A stretch of 64,000 nucleotides of DNA from Sporanaerobacter acetigenes DSM 13106 (GCF_900130025.1 NZ_FQXR01000011.1:1-64000), one strand, 5' to 3'; numbered from the stretch's first letter, positions 36,338 to 45,752 are shown. Numbers and translations: made by a program. The notes: a model not told the origin generated them from the letters alone.

Positions 36338-37258
36338 ATGGCAGAAGTAAGCTTTAATTACTATCATGGCAAAGAATCAGAACAGTTTTCATTCTTTAGA
36401 ATACCAAAGGTACTATATATAGATCCAATATTTAAAAACCTATCATCTGATGCCAAGGTACTTTATGGAATACTCCTAGATAGGATGGAATTATCTATGA
36501 AAAATGGTTGGGTGGATGAAAATAATAGAGTATATATTTATTTTACTATTGAAAGCATTATGGAAGTCATGGGATGGGGGAACAAGAAATCAGTAAAGGT
36601 ACTTTCGGAACTTGATACAGAAAAAGGCATTGGGCTTATAGAAAAGCAAAGACAGGGGCAGGGAAAACCCACTAAGATTTATGTAAAAAACTTTATTGTG
36701 GATAACTTTTCTGAAATGTCAAAAGGAAATTTTAAGAAGTGTCAAAAAGACAATTCAAGAAATGTAGAAAATACATCTCAAGAAATGTCAAAAGGACAAG
36801 GTAATAATACTAATATTAATAATACTGAATTTAGTGATACTAATCCAATCTTATCTTCAGAAGAGAAAGAAAATAGATTAGGATTTGATAGAAGTAAAAT
36901 AAATAAAGCTGAGATGTATAGAGATATAATTTATAAGAATATGGAGTATTACCATTATAAAAGATATGGAAGATATTCAATAGATGATATTGATAATATT
37001 GTAGAACTTATGGTAGATGTATGCGTTCAGGAAGGTGGCACAGTACCTATAAATGGGAATCAGATGCCTGTAGAAATAGTAAAGAGTAGGTTTTTGAAAT
37101 TAAGTTCTGGACATATTGAATATATCATGAATAGTCTTGAAGATAATCCAAGTGAAGTTAGAAATATTAGGAATTACCTGCTTACAACAATATATAATGC
37201 GGTAAATACTATGAGCCAATACTATAGGAGTCTAGTTAATTACAATGAAAATGGATGA
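36338..37258 (+). CDS. replication initiator RepA, N-terminal-domain family
   Basis: Initiator-type protein at the head of the transfer operon, probably needed for replication of the excised circle. Start ATG 36338, with GGGAGG upstream; 306 residues beginning MAEVSFNYYHGKESEQFSFF. The N-terminal winged-helix domain (about 10-120, FFRIPKVLYIDPIFKNLSSD) is the RepA_N signature of Firmicutes plasmids and Tn1549-like elements. The middle part (residues 130-185) is polar and low complexity; the C-terminal 110 residues form a second helical domain. Confidence 0.88.
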   Translation: MAEVSFNYYHGKESEQFSFFRIPKVLYIDPIFKNLSSDAKVLYGILLDRMELSMKNGWVDENNRVYIYFTIESIMEVMGWGNKKSVKVLSELDTEKGIGLIEKQRQGQGKPTKIYVKNFIVDNFSEMSKGNFKKCQKDNSRNVENTSQEMSKGQGNNTNINNTEFSDTNPILSSEEKENRLGFDRSKINKAEMYRDIIYKNMEYYHYKRYGRYSIDDIDNIVELMVDVCVQEGGTVPINGNQMPVEIVKSRFLKLSSGHIEYIMNSLEDNPSEVRNIRNYLLTTIYNAVNTMSQYYRSLVNYNENG

Positions 37259-37301
37259 ACTGATTAGGATAATTTAAGAGAAAATGAAAGGAGGCATAAA
37301 A

Positions 37302-37784
37302 TTGCAAGAAGAAGTTACTGAAAAATCAATTGCATTTGTAGCTAAGAATAACAAGATGACATTATCTGTCTTAAAGACATTGATTAGTGCCTATCTTAAA
37401 GAAAAAGAAAAGCAGAAAATATCTAAGGGACAAACCATCAAAAGAAAGAAAATATCCTTAAAAGAGTTATCCAAGAAGTATGATGGTCTTAAAAGTATTG
37501 AAATTAACGAAGATAATATAAAGGGATTTGAGAAAACTGCCAAAAAGTATGGAATAGAATATGCCTTAAAAAAGGATAAGACAACAGATCCACCAACATA
37601 TATAGTCTTTTTCAAGGGCAAGGATACAGATATTTTAGATACAGCTTTTAGAGAATTTATTGGGAATGAAATGGATAAGGATAAAAGACCTTCTTTAAAA
37701 CAGGCATTAAATAAGATGAAGGAAATATCTAGAACCCTTAATAAAGATAAAGTCAAAAACAAACATCAGGAGCAAAGCCTATGA
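37302..37784 (+). CDS. PcfB-like DUF3801 conjugation protein
   Basis: Accessory relaxosome-type protein in Tn1549 and pCF10-like systems. 160 residues from TTG 37302, which has AAAGGAGG 7 nt upstream; the ATG at 37284 overlaps the ribosome site. Features: helix MTLSVLKTLISAYLKEKEK, the family segment KISLKELSKKYDGL, and YIVFFKGKDTDILDTAFREF. Its stop overlaps the start of the VirD4 gene (ATGA), a sign of translational coupling. Confidence 0.82.
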   Translation: MQEEVTEKSIAFVAKNNKMTLSVLKTLISAYLKEKEKQKISKGQTIKRKKISLKELSKKYDGLKSIEINEDNIKGFEKTAKKYGIEYALKKDKTTDPPTYIVFFKGKDTDILDTAFREFIGNEMDKDKRPSLKQALNKMKEISRTLNKDKVKNKHQEQSL

Positions 37785-39670
37785 GTAAAATAATAGAAAA
37801 TATTAGATATGAACTTTCCATGATAGATAAAAAGAAGCTATTTATAAAACTAGTGCCATATATATTTATCTATTATATATTCAATAAAATCAGGCAGATG
37901 TACAGAGGATTTCCAGAAGATAATTTCTTTATAATCTTGTATCAAATGCTACTTAATTTAGAAAATTTATTTAAATCACCATTTCCAAGCTTTCACCCTA
38001 AAGACATAGCATTTGGGATAATAGGGGCATTAGCTGTATATTTTATAGTCTATACTAAGGGAAAGAACGCTAGGAAGTATCGAAAAGGCGAGGAATATGG
38101 CTCTGCTAGATGGGGAAATCCAAAAGATATAAGGCCATATATAGATCCAATATATGAAGAAAATATTATACTAACACAGACAGAAAGATTAATGATGAAT
38201 GGTAGGCCAAAGAATCCTAAATATGCAAGAAATAAAAATGTGCTAGTAGTTGGAGGGTCAGGGTCAGGTAAAACAAGATTTTATGTAAAACCTAATCTAA
38301 TGCAGATGCATTCATCTTATGTAGTAACAGACCCAAAGGGAACAATACTTCTTGAATGTGGGAAATTACTAGAAAGAGGAGCACCAAAGAAAAAGCTTGA
38401 TAAAAATGGAAAAGAGATAAGAGATAAAAGAGTTAAAATTATCTATGAAAGGGATAAAAAAGGTAGGATAATATATGAGCCATACAATATTAAAGTGTTA
38501 AACACCATTAATTTTAAAAAATCTATGCACTATAATCCTTTTGAGTATATTCGTTCTGAAAAGGATATATTGAAGTTGGTAAATACTATAATTGCTAATA
38601 CTAAGGGAGAAGGCGAAAAGGCAGGAGAGGACTTCTGGATAAAAGCAGAGAAACTATATTATACAGCCCTTATAGGATATATTTATTATAAAGCTCCAAA
38701 GGAAGAACAAAACTTCTCAACATTACTAGAGATGATTAATGTTTCTGAAGCAAGAGAAGATGATGAGAACTTTAAAAATCCAGTAGACTTACTATTTGAT
38801 GCCTTAGAAGAAATAGAACCAGACCATTTTGCTTTAAGACAATATAAGAAATATAAATTAGCAGCAGGAAAAACTGCAAAGTCAATATTAATATCCTGTG
38901 GAGCTAGGCTTGCACCTTTTGATATAAAGGAATTAAGGGATTCAATGGAGTATGATGAGATGGAGCTAGATACATTAGGGGATAGAAAGACTGCTCTCTT
39001 TATCATAATTTCCGATACTGATGATACTTTTAATTTTATAGTGGCTATGATGTATACTCAACTTTTTAACCTTCTATGTGATAAGGCAGATGATGTTTAT
39101 GGTGGAAGATTACCTATTCATGTAAGATTTTTATTAGATGAATTTGCAAATATAGGACAAATTCCTAAGTTTGAGAAATTAATTGCAACTATAAGATCAA
39201 GGGAGATTTCTGCAAGTATTATATTACAAGCACAATCTCAGCTAAAAGCTATATACAAGGATAATGCTGACACTATTATAGGTAACTGTGACAGCATGCT
39301 ATTTCTAGGTGGTAAAGAGAGATCAACTTTAAAGGAAATATCCGAAGTTTTAGGAAAGGAAACCATAGACCTATATAATCAATCAGAGAACAGAGGTAGG
39401 GAAAGGTCCTATGGTACTAACTATCAGAAACTAGGTAAAGAATTAATGTCCCAAGATGAACTAGCTGTTATGGATAGTGGAAAATGTATATTACAATTAA
39501 GAGGTGTAAGACCATTTTTATCAGATAAGTTTGATATTACTAGGCATAAAAACTATAGATATTTATCTGATTATGATGAGAAGAATAATTTTAAGATAGA
39601 TAAATATTTGAATAAAGAATGGAGGATAAGAGGAAAGGAAGAAGTAGAGATTTATGAATATGAAAACTAG
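37781..39670 (+). CDS. VirD4/TraG-type coupling protein
   Basis: Inner-membrane ATPase that brings the relaxosome to the type IV secretion channel. 629 residues: two hydrophobic segments near 21-37 and 68-90, Walker A GGSGSGKT (K164), Walker B-like LLDEFANIG (D453), then SREISASIILQAQSQLKAIY as in TraG/PcfC. Overlaps pcfB by 4 nt. A bidirectional terminator follows, so the transfer operon is interrupted here by the MerR insertion. Confidence 0.92.
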   Translation: MSKIIENIRYELSMIDKKKLFIKLVPYIFIYYIFNKIRQMYRGFPEDNFFIILYQMLLNLENLFKSPFPSFHPKDIAFGIIGALAVYFIVYTKGKNARKYRKGEEYGSARWGNPKDIRPYIDPIYEENIILTQTERLMMNGRPKNPKYARNKNVLVVGGSGSGKTRFYVKPNLMQMHSSYVVTDPKGTILLECGKLLERGAPKKKLDKNGKEIRDKRVKIIYERDKKGRIIYEPYNIKVLNTINFKKSMHYNPFEYIRSEKDILKLVNTIIANTKGEGEKAGEDFWIKAEKLYYTALIGYIYYKAPKEEQNFSTLLEMINVSEAREDDENFKNPVDLLFDALEEIEPDHFALRQYKKYKLAAGKTAKSILISCGARLAPFDIKELRDSMEYDEMELDTLGDRKTALFIIISDTDDTFNFIVAMMYTQLFNLLCDKADDVYGGRLPIHVRFLLDEFANIGQIPKFEKLIATIRSREISASIILQAQSQLKAIYKDNADTIIGNCDSMLFLGGKERSTLKEISEVLGKETIDLYNQSENRGRERSYGTNYQKLGKELMSQDELAVMDSGKCILQLRGVRPFLSDKFDITRHKNYRYLSDYDEKNNFKIDKYLNKEWRIRGKEEVEIYEYEN

Positions 39671-39688
39671 GAAAATGAAGTGGCATGG

Positions 39689-39713
39689 AGGACTATCATA
39701 AATAGATAGTCCT
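39689..39713. terminator. Bidirectional terminator between virD4 and merR
   Basis: AGGACTATC (39689-39697) and GATAGTCCT (39705-39713) are perfect arms with a 7-nt loop. ATTTTA follows on the plus strand, and the hairpin lies just after the stop codon of the minus-strand MerR gene. Confidence 0.65.
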
Positions 39714-39716
39714 ATT

Positions 39717-40535
39717 TTACCTTTCTCTAACAGGAAAACAGCATTCTGTAATCCAATTATCAGGATTGTTTTCAGTAGCAGGGCTTACATGATAAATATT
39801 AAACATTGGACCATCAAAAATATAATTATTATTTGATACCCAATGGGCAGCTGCTTTATTAACTAAATGAATTTGATTATAATGCCCTTTAAAAGTTACA
39901 GAAGCAACTAAAACCTCGGGGCGTTCTTTAAAAATTATATCGCCTTCATTTGAATAATCTCTATCAACAGCTATTTGTATTTCCACATCTACATTATTCT
40001 CCTTATGTTCTTTATCGTGGAAAATTGCTAATGAATAGCATGGATTAGGATAAGAAACTTTTTTATTAGTTAGAACCGGCATTAATTGGTGCCATAGTAT
40101 CGCTTCATCCTCGTAGGAAGGGATAATTTGGCGAATACTTGCTACTTTCATTTTTGGTAATTCCTTTAATATAACAGAATATTTCATTTTATATTCATCC
40201 TTTCTTATTTGACTTAGTGATGTTTCAAGCAATTGCATTTGACGTAGGGAATTTTGATAATTTTCATTTATAATATTTTTTTGCTCAGTAAAAAATTCTT
40301 CTAATTTTTCAGGGCCTGATTCACAATTTAATATTTCTGAAATTACAGCTATACTAAACCCCATTTTTTGTAAAGCTACAATGGTAGAAGCAGTAGTTAG
40401 CTGGGATTCATGGTAATATCGATAGCCAGTTAAATTATCAATTTCATAAGGTTTTAACAAACTTTTTTCATCAAAATATCTTAACATACGAATGCTTATT
40501 CTTGAAAGCTTAGAAAAATCACCTATTTTTAACAT
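39717..40535 (-). CDS. MerR-family regulator with GyrI/BltR-like effector domain
   Basis: Transcription activator/repressor of the multidrug-sensing MerR group, 272 residues. HTH_MerR at 1-70 (IGDFSKLSRISIRMLRYFDEKSLL), coiled-coil linker 75-115, then an effector-binding domain 120-272 like those of BltR and GyrI. Divergent from the transfer genes and with no drug pump beside it; its target is probably itself or elsewhere. A MerR-style promoter with a 19-bp spacer lies upstream. Flanked by two hairpin terminators, which looks like a cassette inserted between virD4 and the pilin gene. Confidence 0.85.
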   Translation of the reverse strand: MLKIGDFSKLSRISIRMLRYFDEKSLLKPYEIDNLTGYRYYHESQLTTASTIVALQKMGFSIAVISEILNCESGPEKLEEFFTEQKNIINENYQNSLRQMQLLETSLSQIRKDEYKMKYSVILKELPKMKVASIRQIIPSYEDEAILWHQLMPVLTNKKVSYPNPCYSLAIFHDKEHKENNVDVEIQIAVDRDYSNEGDIIFKERPEVLVASVTFKGHYNQIHLVNKAAAHWVSNNNYIFDGPMFNIYHVSPATENNPDNWITECCFPVRER

Positions 40536-40575
40536 TTAATCACCTCATACATGTATGAAATTTGAGCTCAATAAT

Positions 40576-40606
40576 ATTATAAACCCTTTCATCGTGTGGG
40601 GGTCAA
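40576..40606 (-). promoter_or_regulatory. MerR-type promoter with 19-bp spacer
   Basis: On the minus strand TTGACC (40601-40606) and TATAAT (40576-40581) are 19 bp apart, the overlong spacing typical of MerR-controlled promoters. The spacer carries the imperfect dyad ACCCCC...GGGTT. Suggests autoregulation. Confidence 0.65.
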
Positions 40607-40632
40607 GGATAATAATTAAATATTTGTTAATC

Positions 40633-40681
40633 AACAGAGTCAATGATTATAGCTCGAGATATAATTATTGACTCTGTTTTT
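40633..40681 (+). terminator. Long hairpin terminator upstream of the Maff2 gene
   Basis: AACAGAGTCAAT (40633-40644) pairs with ATTGACTCTGTT (40667-40678), with inner ATTAT/ATAAT pairs and five Ts after it. It would stop plus-strand transcription before the pilin gene, so the later transfer genes need another promoter or antitermination; none is obvious in the 40 bp that remain. Confidence 0.7.
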
Positions 40682-40721
40682 ATATAAATAAAAAATAAAA
40701 TTAAATTAGGAGGTAATATTT

Positions 40722-40934
40722 ATGGCGTTTTTTAACAGTGCAATTACAACTTTAAGTACATTGGTAACAGCATTAGGAGCAGGACTTGGTGCATGGGGAG
40801 TTATCAATCTTTTAGAAGGTTATGGTAATGACAATCCAGGTGCTAAATCTCAAGGAATTAAACAGCTCATGGCTGGCGGTGGCGTGGTGCTGATTGGAAC
40901 AAATCTTATTCCATTATTAGCAGGATTATTTTAA
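40722..40934 (+). CDS. Maff2-family protein, TrbC/VirB2 pilin-like
   Basis: 70-residue membrane protein with two hydrophobic segments (8-30 and 50-69) joined by a Gly/Asn-rich loop GYGNDNPGAKSQGIKQL. This is the Maff2 family found in Tn1549-like elements at the place of the VirB2 pilin gene. AGGAGG precedes the ATG. The next gene starts 2 nt later. Confidence 0.85.
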   Translation: MAFFNSAITTLSTLVTALGAGLGAWGVINLLEGYGNDNPGAKSQGIKQLMAGGGVVLIGTNLIPLLAGLF

Positions 40935-40936
40935 TA

Positions 40937-41806
40937 ATGGGTGGGATATTTGATAAGCTTACGGAATATATCAAGGAGATATTAATAGGAATCATTGAAG
41001 GTAACTTAACAAATATGTTTACTGATGTCAATGAAAAAGTAGGCACCATAGCTATTGAGGTAGGGAAGACTCCCCAAGGGTGGAATAATAGCATCTTTAA
41101 CATGATTAGATCATTGTCAGAGACTGTTATTATTCCCATTGCGGGAATAATGATTACCTTTGTTTTATGCTATGAGCCAATATCCATGTTAATCGATAGA
41201 AATAATCTTCATGATGTAGATACATGGATGTTCTTTAAATGGATTTTTAAATCTATTGTAGCTATCTATCTAGTTACTCATACATTTGACATAATAATGG
41301 CTACCTTTGATGTGGCACAAAACATGGTTTCAAGTGCAGCAGGAGTAATAGATATAGAAGCTAATATTGATATTTCATCGTCAGTTTTGAGTATGGTGGA
41401 AGTTCTGGAAGATAGATCAGTAGCAGAGCTTATAGGAATATCTCTTGAAACAACAGCGGTTAAATTTTGTATGGATGCATTGTCCATCATAATCACCGTA
41501 ATATTATATGGCCGTATGATTGAGATATATTTAGTAAGTTCAGTAGGGCCAGTTCCTTTGGCTACTATGACTAATAGGGAGTGGGGGCAAGTAGGTAATA
41601 ATTATTTAAGAAGCTTAATAGCCTTAGGTTTTCAAGGGTTTTTCATTATGGTATGTGTAGGAATCTATGCTGTATTAGTTAAGACAATTACAGTTACAGA
41701 TAATATCCATGCAAGTATTTTTATGATTTTATCCTATACTGTACTTTTAGCATTTAGTCTATTTAAAACAGGAAGTGTTGCAAAATCAGTGCTTAATGCA
41801 CATTAG
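40937..41806 (+). CDS. VirB6/TrbL-like conjugation membrane protein
   Basis: Polytopic inner-membrane channel component of the type IV secretion apparatus. 289 residues with an amphipathic N-terminus and about six hydrophobic segments from residue 60 on. The polar segment YLVSSVGPVPLATMTNREWGQ between helices is typical of the CD0411/TrbL-like family of clostridial elements. Follows Maff2 by 2 nt. Confidence 0.8.
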   Translation: MGGIFDKLTEYIKEILIGIIEGNLTNMFTDVNEKVGTIAIEVGKTPQGWNNSIFNMIRSLSETVIIPIAGIMITFVLCYEPISMLIDRNNLHDVDTWMFFKWIFKSIVAIYLVTHTFDIIMATFDVAQNMVSSAAGVIDIEANIDISSSVLSMVEVLEDRSVAELIGISLETTAVKFCMDALSIIITVILYGRMIEIYLVSSVGPVPLATMTNREWGQVGNNYLRSLIALGFQGFFIMVCVGIYAVLVKTITVTDNIHASIFMILSYTVLLAFSLFKTGSVAKSVLNAH

Positions 41807-41819
41807 AAAGGGGTTCAAT

Positions 41820-42122
41820 ATGAAAAAAGTTAAAAAAGGTAATAAAGATTTAAATATTAATCCATTATTCCTTGCTAGTCTAGGAATAGGAAGTATATCA
41901 TTGTTAGTTCTTCATGAAATATCATTATCAAAGAAGGTAACAAAACTATCTAAATCATTTCGAAGATTTACAAATATAGTTACTGAAACTGAAGAAGAAA
42001 GGCAAAAATATGAATTTGAATGTGATTTACGCTTAGGAATATTAGAAGATATGATGGAAGATGTTTATAAAGATATTGAAGTTTATGGAGAATTTGAAGA
42101 TATAGATGGAACGGAGGTTTAG
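41820..42122 (+). CDS. small transfer-operon protein of unknown function
   Basis: 100 residues from ATG 41820, with AAAGGGG 6 nt upstream. One short hydrophobic segment (PLFLASLGIGSISLLVL, about 13-29), then a charged helix and an acidic C-terminus. Not recognised; its constant place between VirB6-like and PrgI genes and single membrane helix suggest a structural role in the transfer apparatus. Confidence 0.65.
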   Translation: MKKVKKGNKDLNINPLFLASLGIGSISLLVLHEISLSKKVTKLSKSFRRFTNIVTETEEERQKYEFECDLRLGILEDMMEDVYKDIEVYGEFEDIDGTEV

Positions 42123-42125
42123 AAT

Positions 42126-42542
42126 ATGGCTTTTGTTCAAGTACCCAAAGATTTGTCTATGGTAAAAACAAAGGTTGCCTTTAATTTAACCAAAAGGCAA
42201 CTTATTTGTTTTAGCATAGGTGCAGTTATTGGTGTTCCTACCTATTTAGCAATAAGAAAAAATATAGGAAATGATTTGGCATTATTAATTATGATTATAT
42301 TAATGATGCCATTTTTCTTTACAGCTATATTTGAAAAGGATGGGATACCTTTTGAAAAATATATTAAATATGTAATAAGGCAGAAATATATCTATCCAAA
42401 AGTTAGATTATATAAAACAGAAAATTTTTATGAGTTTTTAAATAGTAATGGAAAAGAAGTGGAGGTGGAAATTGGTGATAGAAAATCCCCAAGTAAAAAA
42501 GCAACAAAAAAGATTAGCTCAAAATCAGAAACAATTAAATAA
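42126..42542 (+). CDS. PrgI-family conjugation protein (VirB3-like position)
   Basis: Membrane protein of 138 residues. N-terminal FVQVPKDLSMVKTKVAFNLTKRQL is the PrgI family signature; two adjacent membrane helices follow (32-50 and 54-74). The Lys/Ser-rich tail is encoded in the overlap with virB4. Known relatives sit next to VirB4 in Gram-positive type IV systems. The gene overlaps virB4 by about 70 nt. Confidence 0.87.
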   Translation: MAFVQVPKDLSMVKTKVAFNLTKRQLICFSIGAVIGVPTYLAIRKNIGNDLALLIMIILMMPFFFTAIFEKDGIPFEKYIKYVIRQKYIYPKVRLYKTENFYEFLNSNGKEVEVEIGDRKSPSKKATKKISSKSETIK

Positions 42543-44916
42543 ACAAAAGAAGGAAGTAAAGAGAAGTAGCAAAACCCAATCTATAAAACAAAATAAAAAG
42601 AGAAACATCCCTCAATCTGCTCAGCAAACTTTACCCTATAGAAGAATACTTCCTGATGGGATATGTCAGGTAGATAATAAAAAATACACTAAAACCATTA
42701 GGTTCTATGATATAAATTATCTTTTAGCTCAAAATGAAGATAAATCATTAATATTTGAAAATTATTGTGATTTTCTCAATTACTTTGATAGTTCAATTAA
42801 TTTTCAACTTAGTTTCATAAATCAATCTGGGAATACAGAATCCTTTATAGATAGCATTCAGATTCAAGAGCAAGATGATGATTTTAACGATATTAGACTT
42901 GAGTATTCTAATATGTTGAAAAATCAGTTATCCAAAGGGAATAATGGACTATTAAAAACTAAGTATATTACCTTTGGAATAGAAGCAGATAGCTTAAAAC
43001 TAGCAAAACCAAGACTTGAAAGAATAGAATCTGATATATTAAATAATTTTAAGGTCATGGGGGTTAAAGCCTATTCCTTAAATGGTAAAGAAAGGGTAGA
43101 ACTACTTCATAGCATATGTCATCAGGATACAAAGGAAAAGTTGAATTTTACATGGGATTTAGTAAAGAGTGGAGGTGTGAGTACTAAGGATATAATAGTA
43201 CCTACATCTTTTAATTTTTCTGACCCAAGGAGGTTTAAAATGGGGGAAACCATTGGAGCTATTAGCTTTCTTCAAATATTAGCTCCTGAACTTACAGATA
43301 GAATGTTAGCAGATTTTTTAGATTTAGAAGATGATATTATAGTAAATTTTCATATCCAATCAATTGACCAAACAGAAGCCATTAAGAATGTAAAAAGAAA
43401 AATAACTGATTTAGACAGGATGAAAATTGAAGAACAGAAAAAGGCTGTAAGGGCTGGATATGATATGGATATTATACCATCTGATTTAGCAACCTTTGGA
43501 AATGAAGCCAAAAGCCTTTTAGAAGATTTACAGAATAGAAATGAGCGTATGTTTTTAGTAACCATAATCGTCTTAAATACTGCTATGAAGAAACAAAAAC
43601 TTGAAAATATAATATTTCAAACTGGTGGTATTGCACAAAAATATAATTGTGCTTTAAGAAAATTAGATTATCAGCAGGAAAATGGATTTATATCTAGTTT
43701 ACCCTTAGGAGAAAATTATCTTGAAATATCAAGGGGACTTACAACTTCAAGTACTGCTATATTCATACCATTTACAACACAAGAATTATTCATGGATGGA
43801 GAAAGTCTATATTATGGCTTAAATGCTTTATCTAATAATATGATTATGGTTGATAGGAAAAAATTAAAAAATCCCAATGGCTTAATTTTGGGAACTCCTG
43901 GCTCTGGAAAATCATTTTCTGCTAAAAGAGAAATTACAAATGCCTTTCTAATTACAGATGACGATATTATTATCTGTGATCCAGAGGCAGAGTATTATCC
44001 ATTAGTAAATAAACTAAATGGTCAGGTTATAAAGATTTCTCCTACTAGTCCACACTATATAAATCCAATGGATCTAAATTTAGATTACTCAGATGATGAA
44101 AATCCATTATCATTAAAATCTGACTTTATATTATCCCTTTGTGAGCTAATTGTAGGAGGAAAACATGGATTAGAACCTGTAGAAAAGACCATTATAGATC
44201 GTTGTGTAAGATTAGTATATCAAGATTTCTTATCAGATTCTAGAATGGAGAATATGCCTATTCTTGAAGATTTATATAATTTATTCAGGGAACAGGAAGA
44301 GGCAGAAGCTAAAAGATTGGCCACAGCTCTTGAAATATATGTTACAGGTTCTCTTAATGTATTTAATCATCATACAAATGTAGATGTAAATAATCGTCTA
44401 GTATGCTATGACATTAAGGAATTGGGAAAACAGTTGAAAAAGATAGGTATGCTAATCGTTCAAGATCAAGTATGGAATAGGGTTACCATCAATAGGACAG
44501 AAAAGAGAAACACTAGATATTATGTAGACGAGTTCCACCTATTATTAAAAGAAGAACAAACAGCGGCTTATTCTGTAGAAATATGGAAGAGATTTCGTAA
44601 GTGGGGAGGAATGCCAACAGGTATTACTCAAAACATTAAAGATTTGTTGTCTTCCAGAGAGATTGAAAATATTTTTGAAAACAGTGATTTTATCTATATG
44701 CTAAATCAAGCCGCTGGAGATAGACAAATCCTTGCAAAACAATTAAATATATCACCTCATCAGTTGTCCTACGTCACGAATTCAAATGAAGGTGAAGGAC
44801 TTCTTTTTTATGGGAATGTAATCATTCCATTTGTAGATAAGTTTCCAAAGGATACATTATTATATTCTATAATGACAACTAAACCAGAGGAGGTACAGGG
44901 AGAGGAGGGAGTATAA
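42472..44916 (+). CDS. VirB4/TraE-type conjugation ATPase
   Basis: Cytoplasmic motor ATPase of the secretion channel. Start chosen: TTG 42472 with GGAGG 6 nt upstream (814 residues); the in-frame ATG 24 nt before has none. A Gln/Lys-rich N-terminus is followed by the CagE/TrbE-type domain, then Walker A GTPGSGKS (K480), CDPEAEYYPL and Walker B YYVDEFHLLL. The gene begins inside prgI and its stop overlaps the next gene by 1 nt. Confidence 0.92.
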   Translation: MVIENPQVKKQQKRLAQNQKQLNKQKKEVKRSSKTQSIKQNKKRNIPQSAQQTLPYRRILPDGICQVDNKKYTKTIRFYDINYLLAQNEDKSLIFENYCDFLNYFDSSINFQLSFINQSGNTESFIDSIQIQEQDDDFNDIRLEYSNMLKNQLSKGNNGLLKTKYITFGIEADSLKLAKPRLERIESDILNNFKVMGVKAYSLNGKERVELLHSICHQDTKEKLNFTWDLVKSGGVSTKDIIVPTSFNFSDPRRFKMGETIGAISFLQILAPELTDRMLADFLDLEDDIIVNFHIQSIDQTEAIKNVKRKITDLDRMKIEEQKKAVRAGYDMDIIPSDLATFGNEAKSLLEDLQNRNERMFLVTIIVLNTAMKKQKLENIIFQTGGIAQKYNCALRKLDYQQENGFISSLPLGENYLEISRGLTTSSTAIFIPFTTQELFMDGESLYYGLNALSNNMIMVDRKKLKNPNGLILGTPGSGKSFSAKREITNAFLITDDDIIICDPEAEYYPLVNKLNGQVIKISPTSPHYINPMDLNLDYSDDENPLSLKSDFILSLCELIVGGKHGLEPVEKTIIDRCVRLVYQDFLSDSRMENMPILEDLYNLFREQEEAEAKRLATALEIYVTGSLNVFNHHTNVDVNNRLVCYDIKELGKQLKKIGMLIVQDQVWNRVTINRTEKRNTRYYVDEFHLLLKEEQTAAYSVEIWKRFRKWGGMPTGITQNIKDLLSSREIENIFENSDFIYMLNQAAGDRQILAKQLNISPHQLSYVTNSNEGEGLLFYGNVIIPFVDKFPKDTLLYSIMTTKPEEVQGEEGV

Positions 44917-45695
44917 TGGAGAAACTAAAGGTATTTGAAAATAGTAACTTTGGGAAAATTCGTGTATTAGGAATAGATGGAGAACCTTGGTTTATAGCTG
45001 TAGATATTGCAAAGGTGCTAGACTATCGTACTGCTTATGATATGACTCGTATATTAGACGAAGATGAAAAGGGTACGCAGATTGTGCGTACCCCTGGTGG
45101 GAATCAAAATGTTATAGTAATCAACGAATCGGGCATTTATAGTTCCATTTTAAGAAGTAGAAAGCCTGAAGCAAAACAGTTTAAAAAATGGGTTACATCT
45201 GAGGTGCTTCCTTCTATACGAAAACATGGGGCATATTTAACGAATCAAACAGTAGAAAAAGTCCTAACAGATCCTGATTTTCTGATTCAGCTTGCACTAA
45301 ACTTAAAAGAAGAACGAGAAAAAAGATTAATTGCAGAAACAGAGTTACAGGAAAATAAACCTAAGATTATCTTTGCTAATTGTGTAGAAACATCTAGAAG
45401 TTCATGTCTTGTAGGAGAATTAGCTAAACTTATAAATCAAGGAGGATATCCAATAGGACAAAATAGACTTTTTGCATGGATGAGAGATAATGGCTATTTA
45501 ATAAGACAGAAAGGGGAAAACTACAACCTTCCTACTCAGTATTCAATGGATCTAAAGCTAATGGAAGTAAAGAAAAATATTATAAATAATTCTGATGGAA
45601 CGGTAAGGGTAACCCGTACTACTAAAATAACAGGGAAAGGACAAATCTATTTTTTTCATAAATTTTTAGGAGAAAGGGCCTATGAAATCTTATAA
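44916..45695 (+). CDS. BRO-N/KilAC phage-type antirepressor protein
   Basis: DNA-binding protein of phage antirepressor type, 259 residues. BRO-N domain at 1-110 (GEPWFIAVDIAKVLDY, RTPGGNQNVIVINESG, KWVTSEVLPSIRKHG) and KilAC domain 130-259 (LAKLINQGGYPIGQNRLFAWMRDNGYL). Its ATG overlaps the virB4 stop by 1 nt, so it is translated with the transfer genes. It may control element genes or counter a repressor; no phage genes accompany it. A perfect 9-bp hairpin lies within the gene at 45071-45093. Confidence 0.88.
   Translation: MEKLKVFENSNFGKIRVLGIDGEPWFIAVDIAKVLDYRTAYDMTRILDEDEKGTQIVRTPGGNQNVIVINESGIYSSILRSRKPEAKQFKKWVTSEVLPSIRKHGAYLTNQTVEKVLTDPDFLIQLALNLKEEREKRLIAETELQENKPKIIFANCVETSRSSCLVGELAKLINQGGYPIGQNRLFAWMRDNGYLIRQKGENYNLPTQYSMDLKLMEVKKNIINNSDGTVRVTRTTKITGKGQIYFFHKFLGERAYEIL
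45071..45093 (+). repeat. 9-bp hairpin within the BRO/KilAC gene
   Basis: GGGTACGCA (45071-45079) and TGCGTACCC (45085-45093) are perfect arms with a 5-nt loop, GC-rich against the local background. They fall in codons for the conserved KGTQIVRTPGG segment, so the repeat may be partly dictated by protein sequence. Confidence 0.5.
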
Positions 45696-45752
45696 AAACA
45701 ATATAAGAGACTATCAATATAATTATTTTAAAAGAAAAGTGGGGTGATAAAA

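Noticed and set aside
36338-37258. Element read as a plain plasmid because of the RepA-type initiator
   Set aside because: RepA-N proteins are normal in Tn1549-like elements, and chromosomal genes are continuous on the left side.
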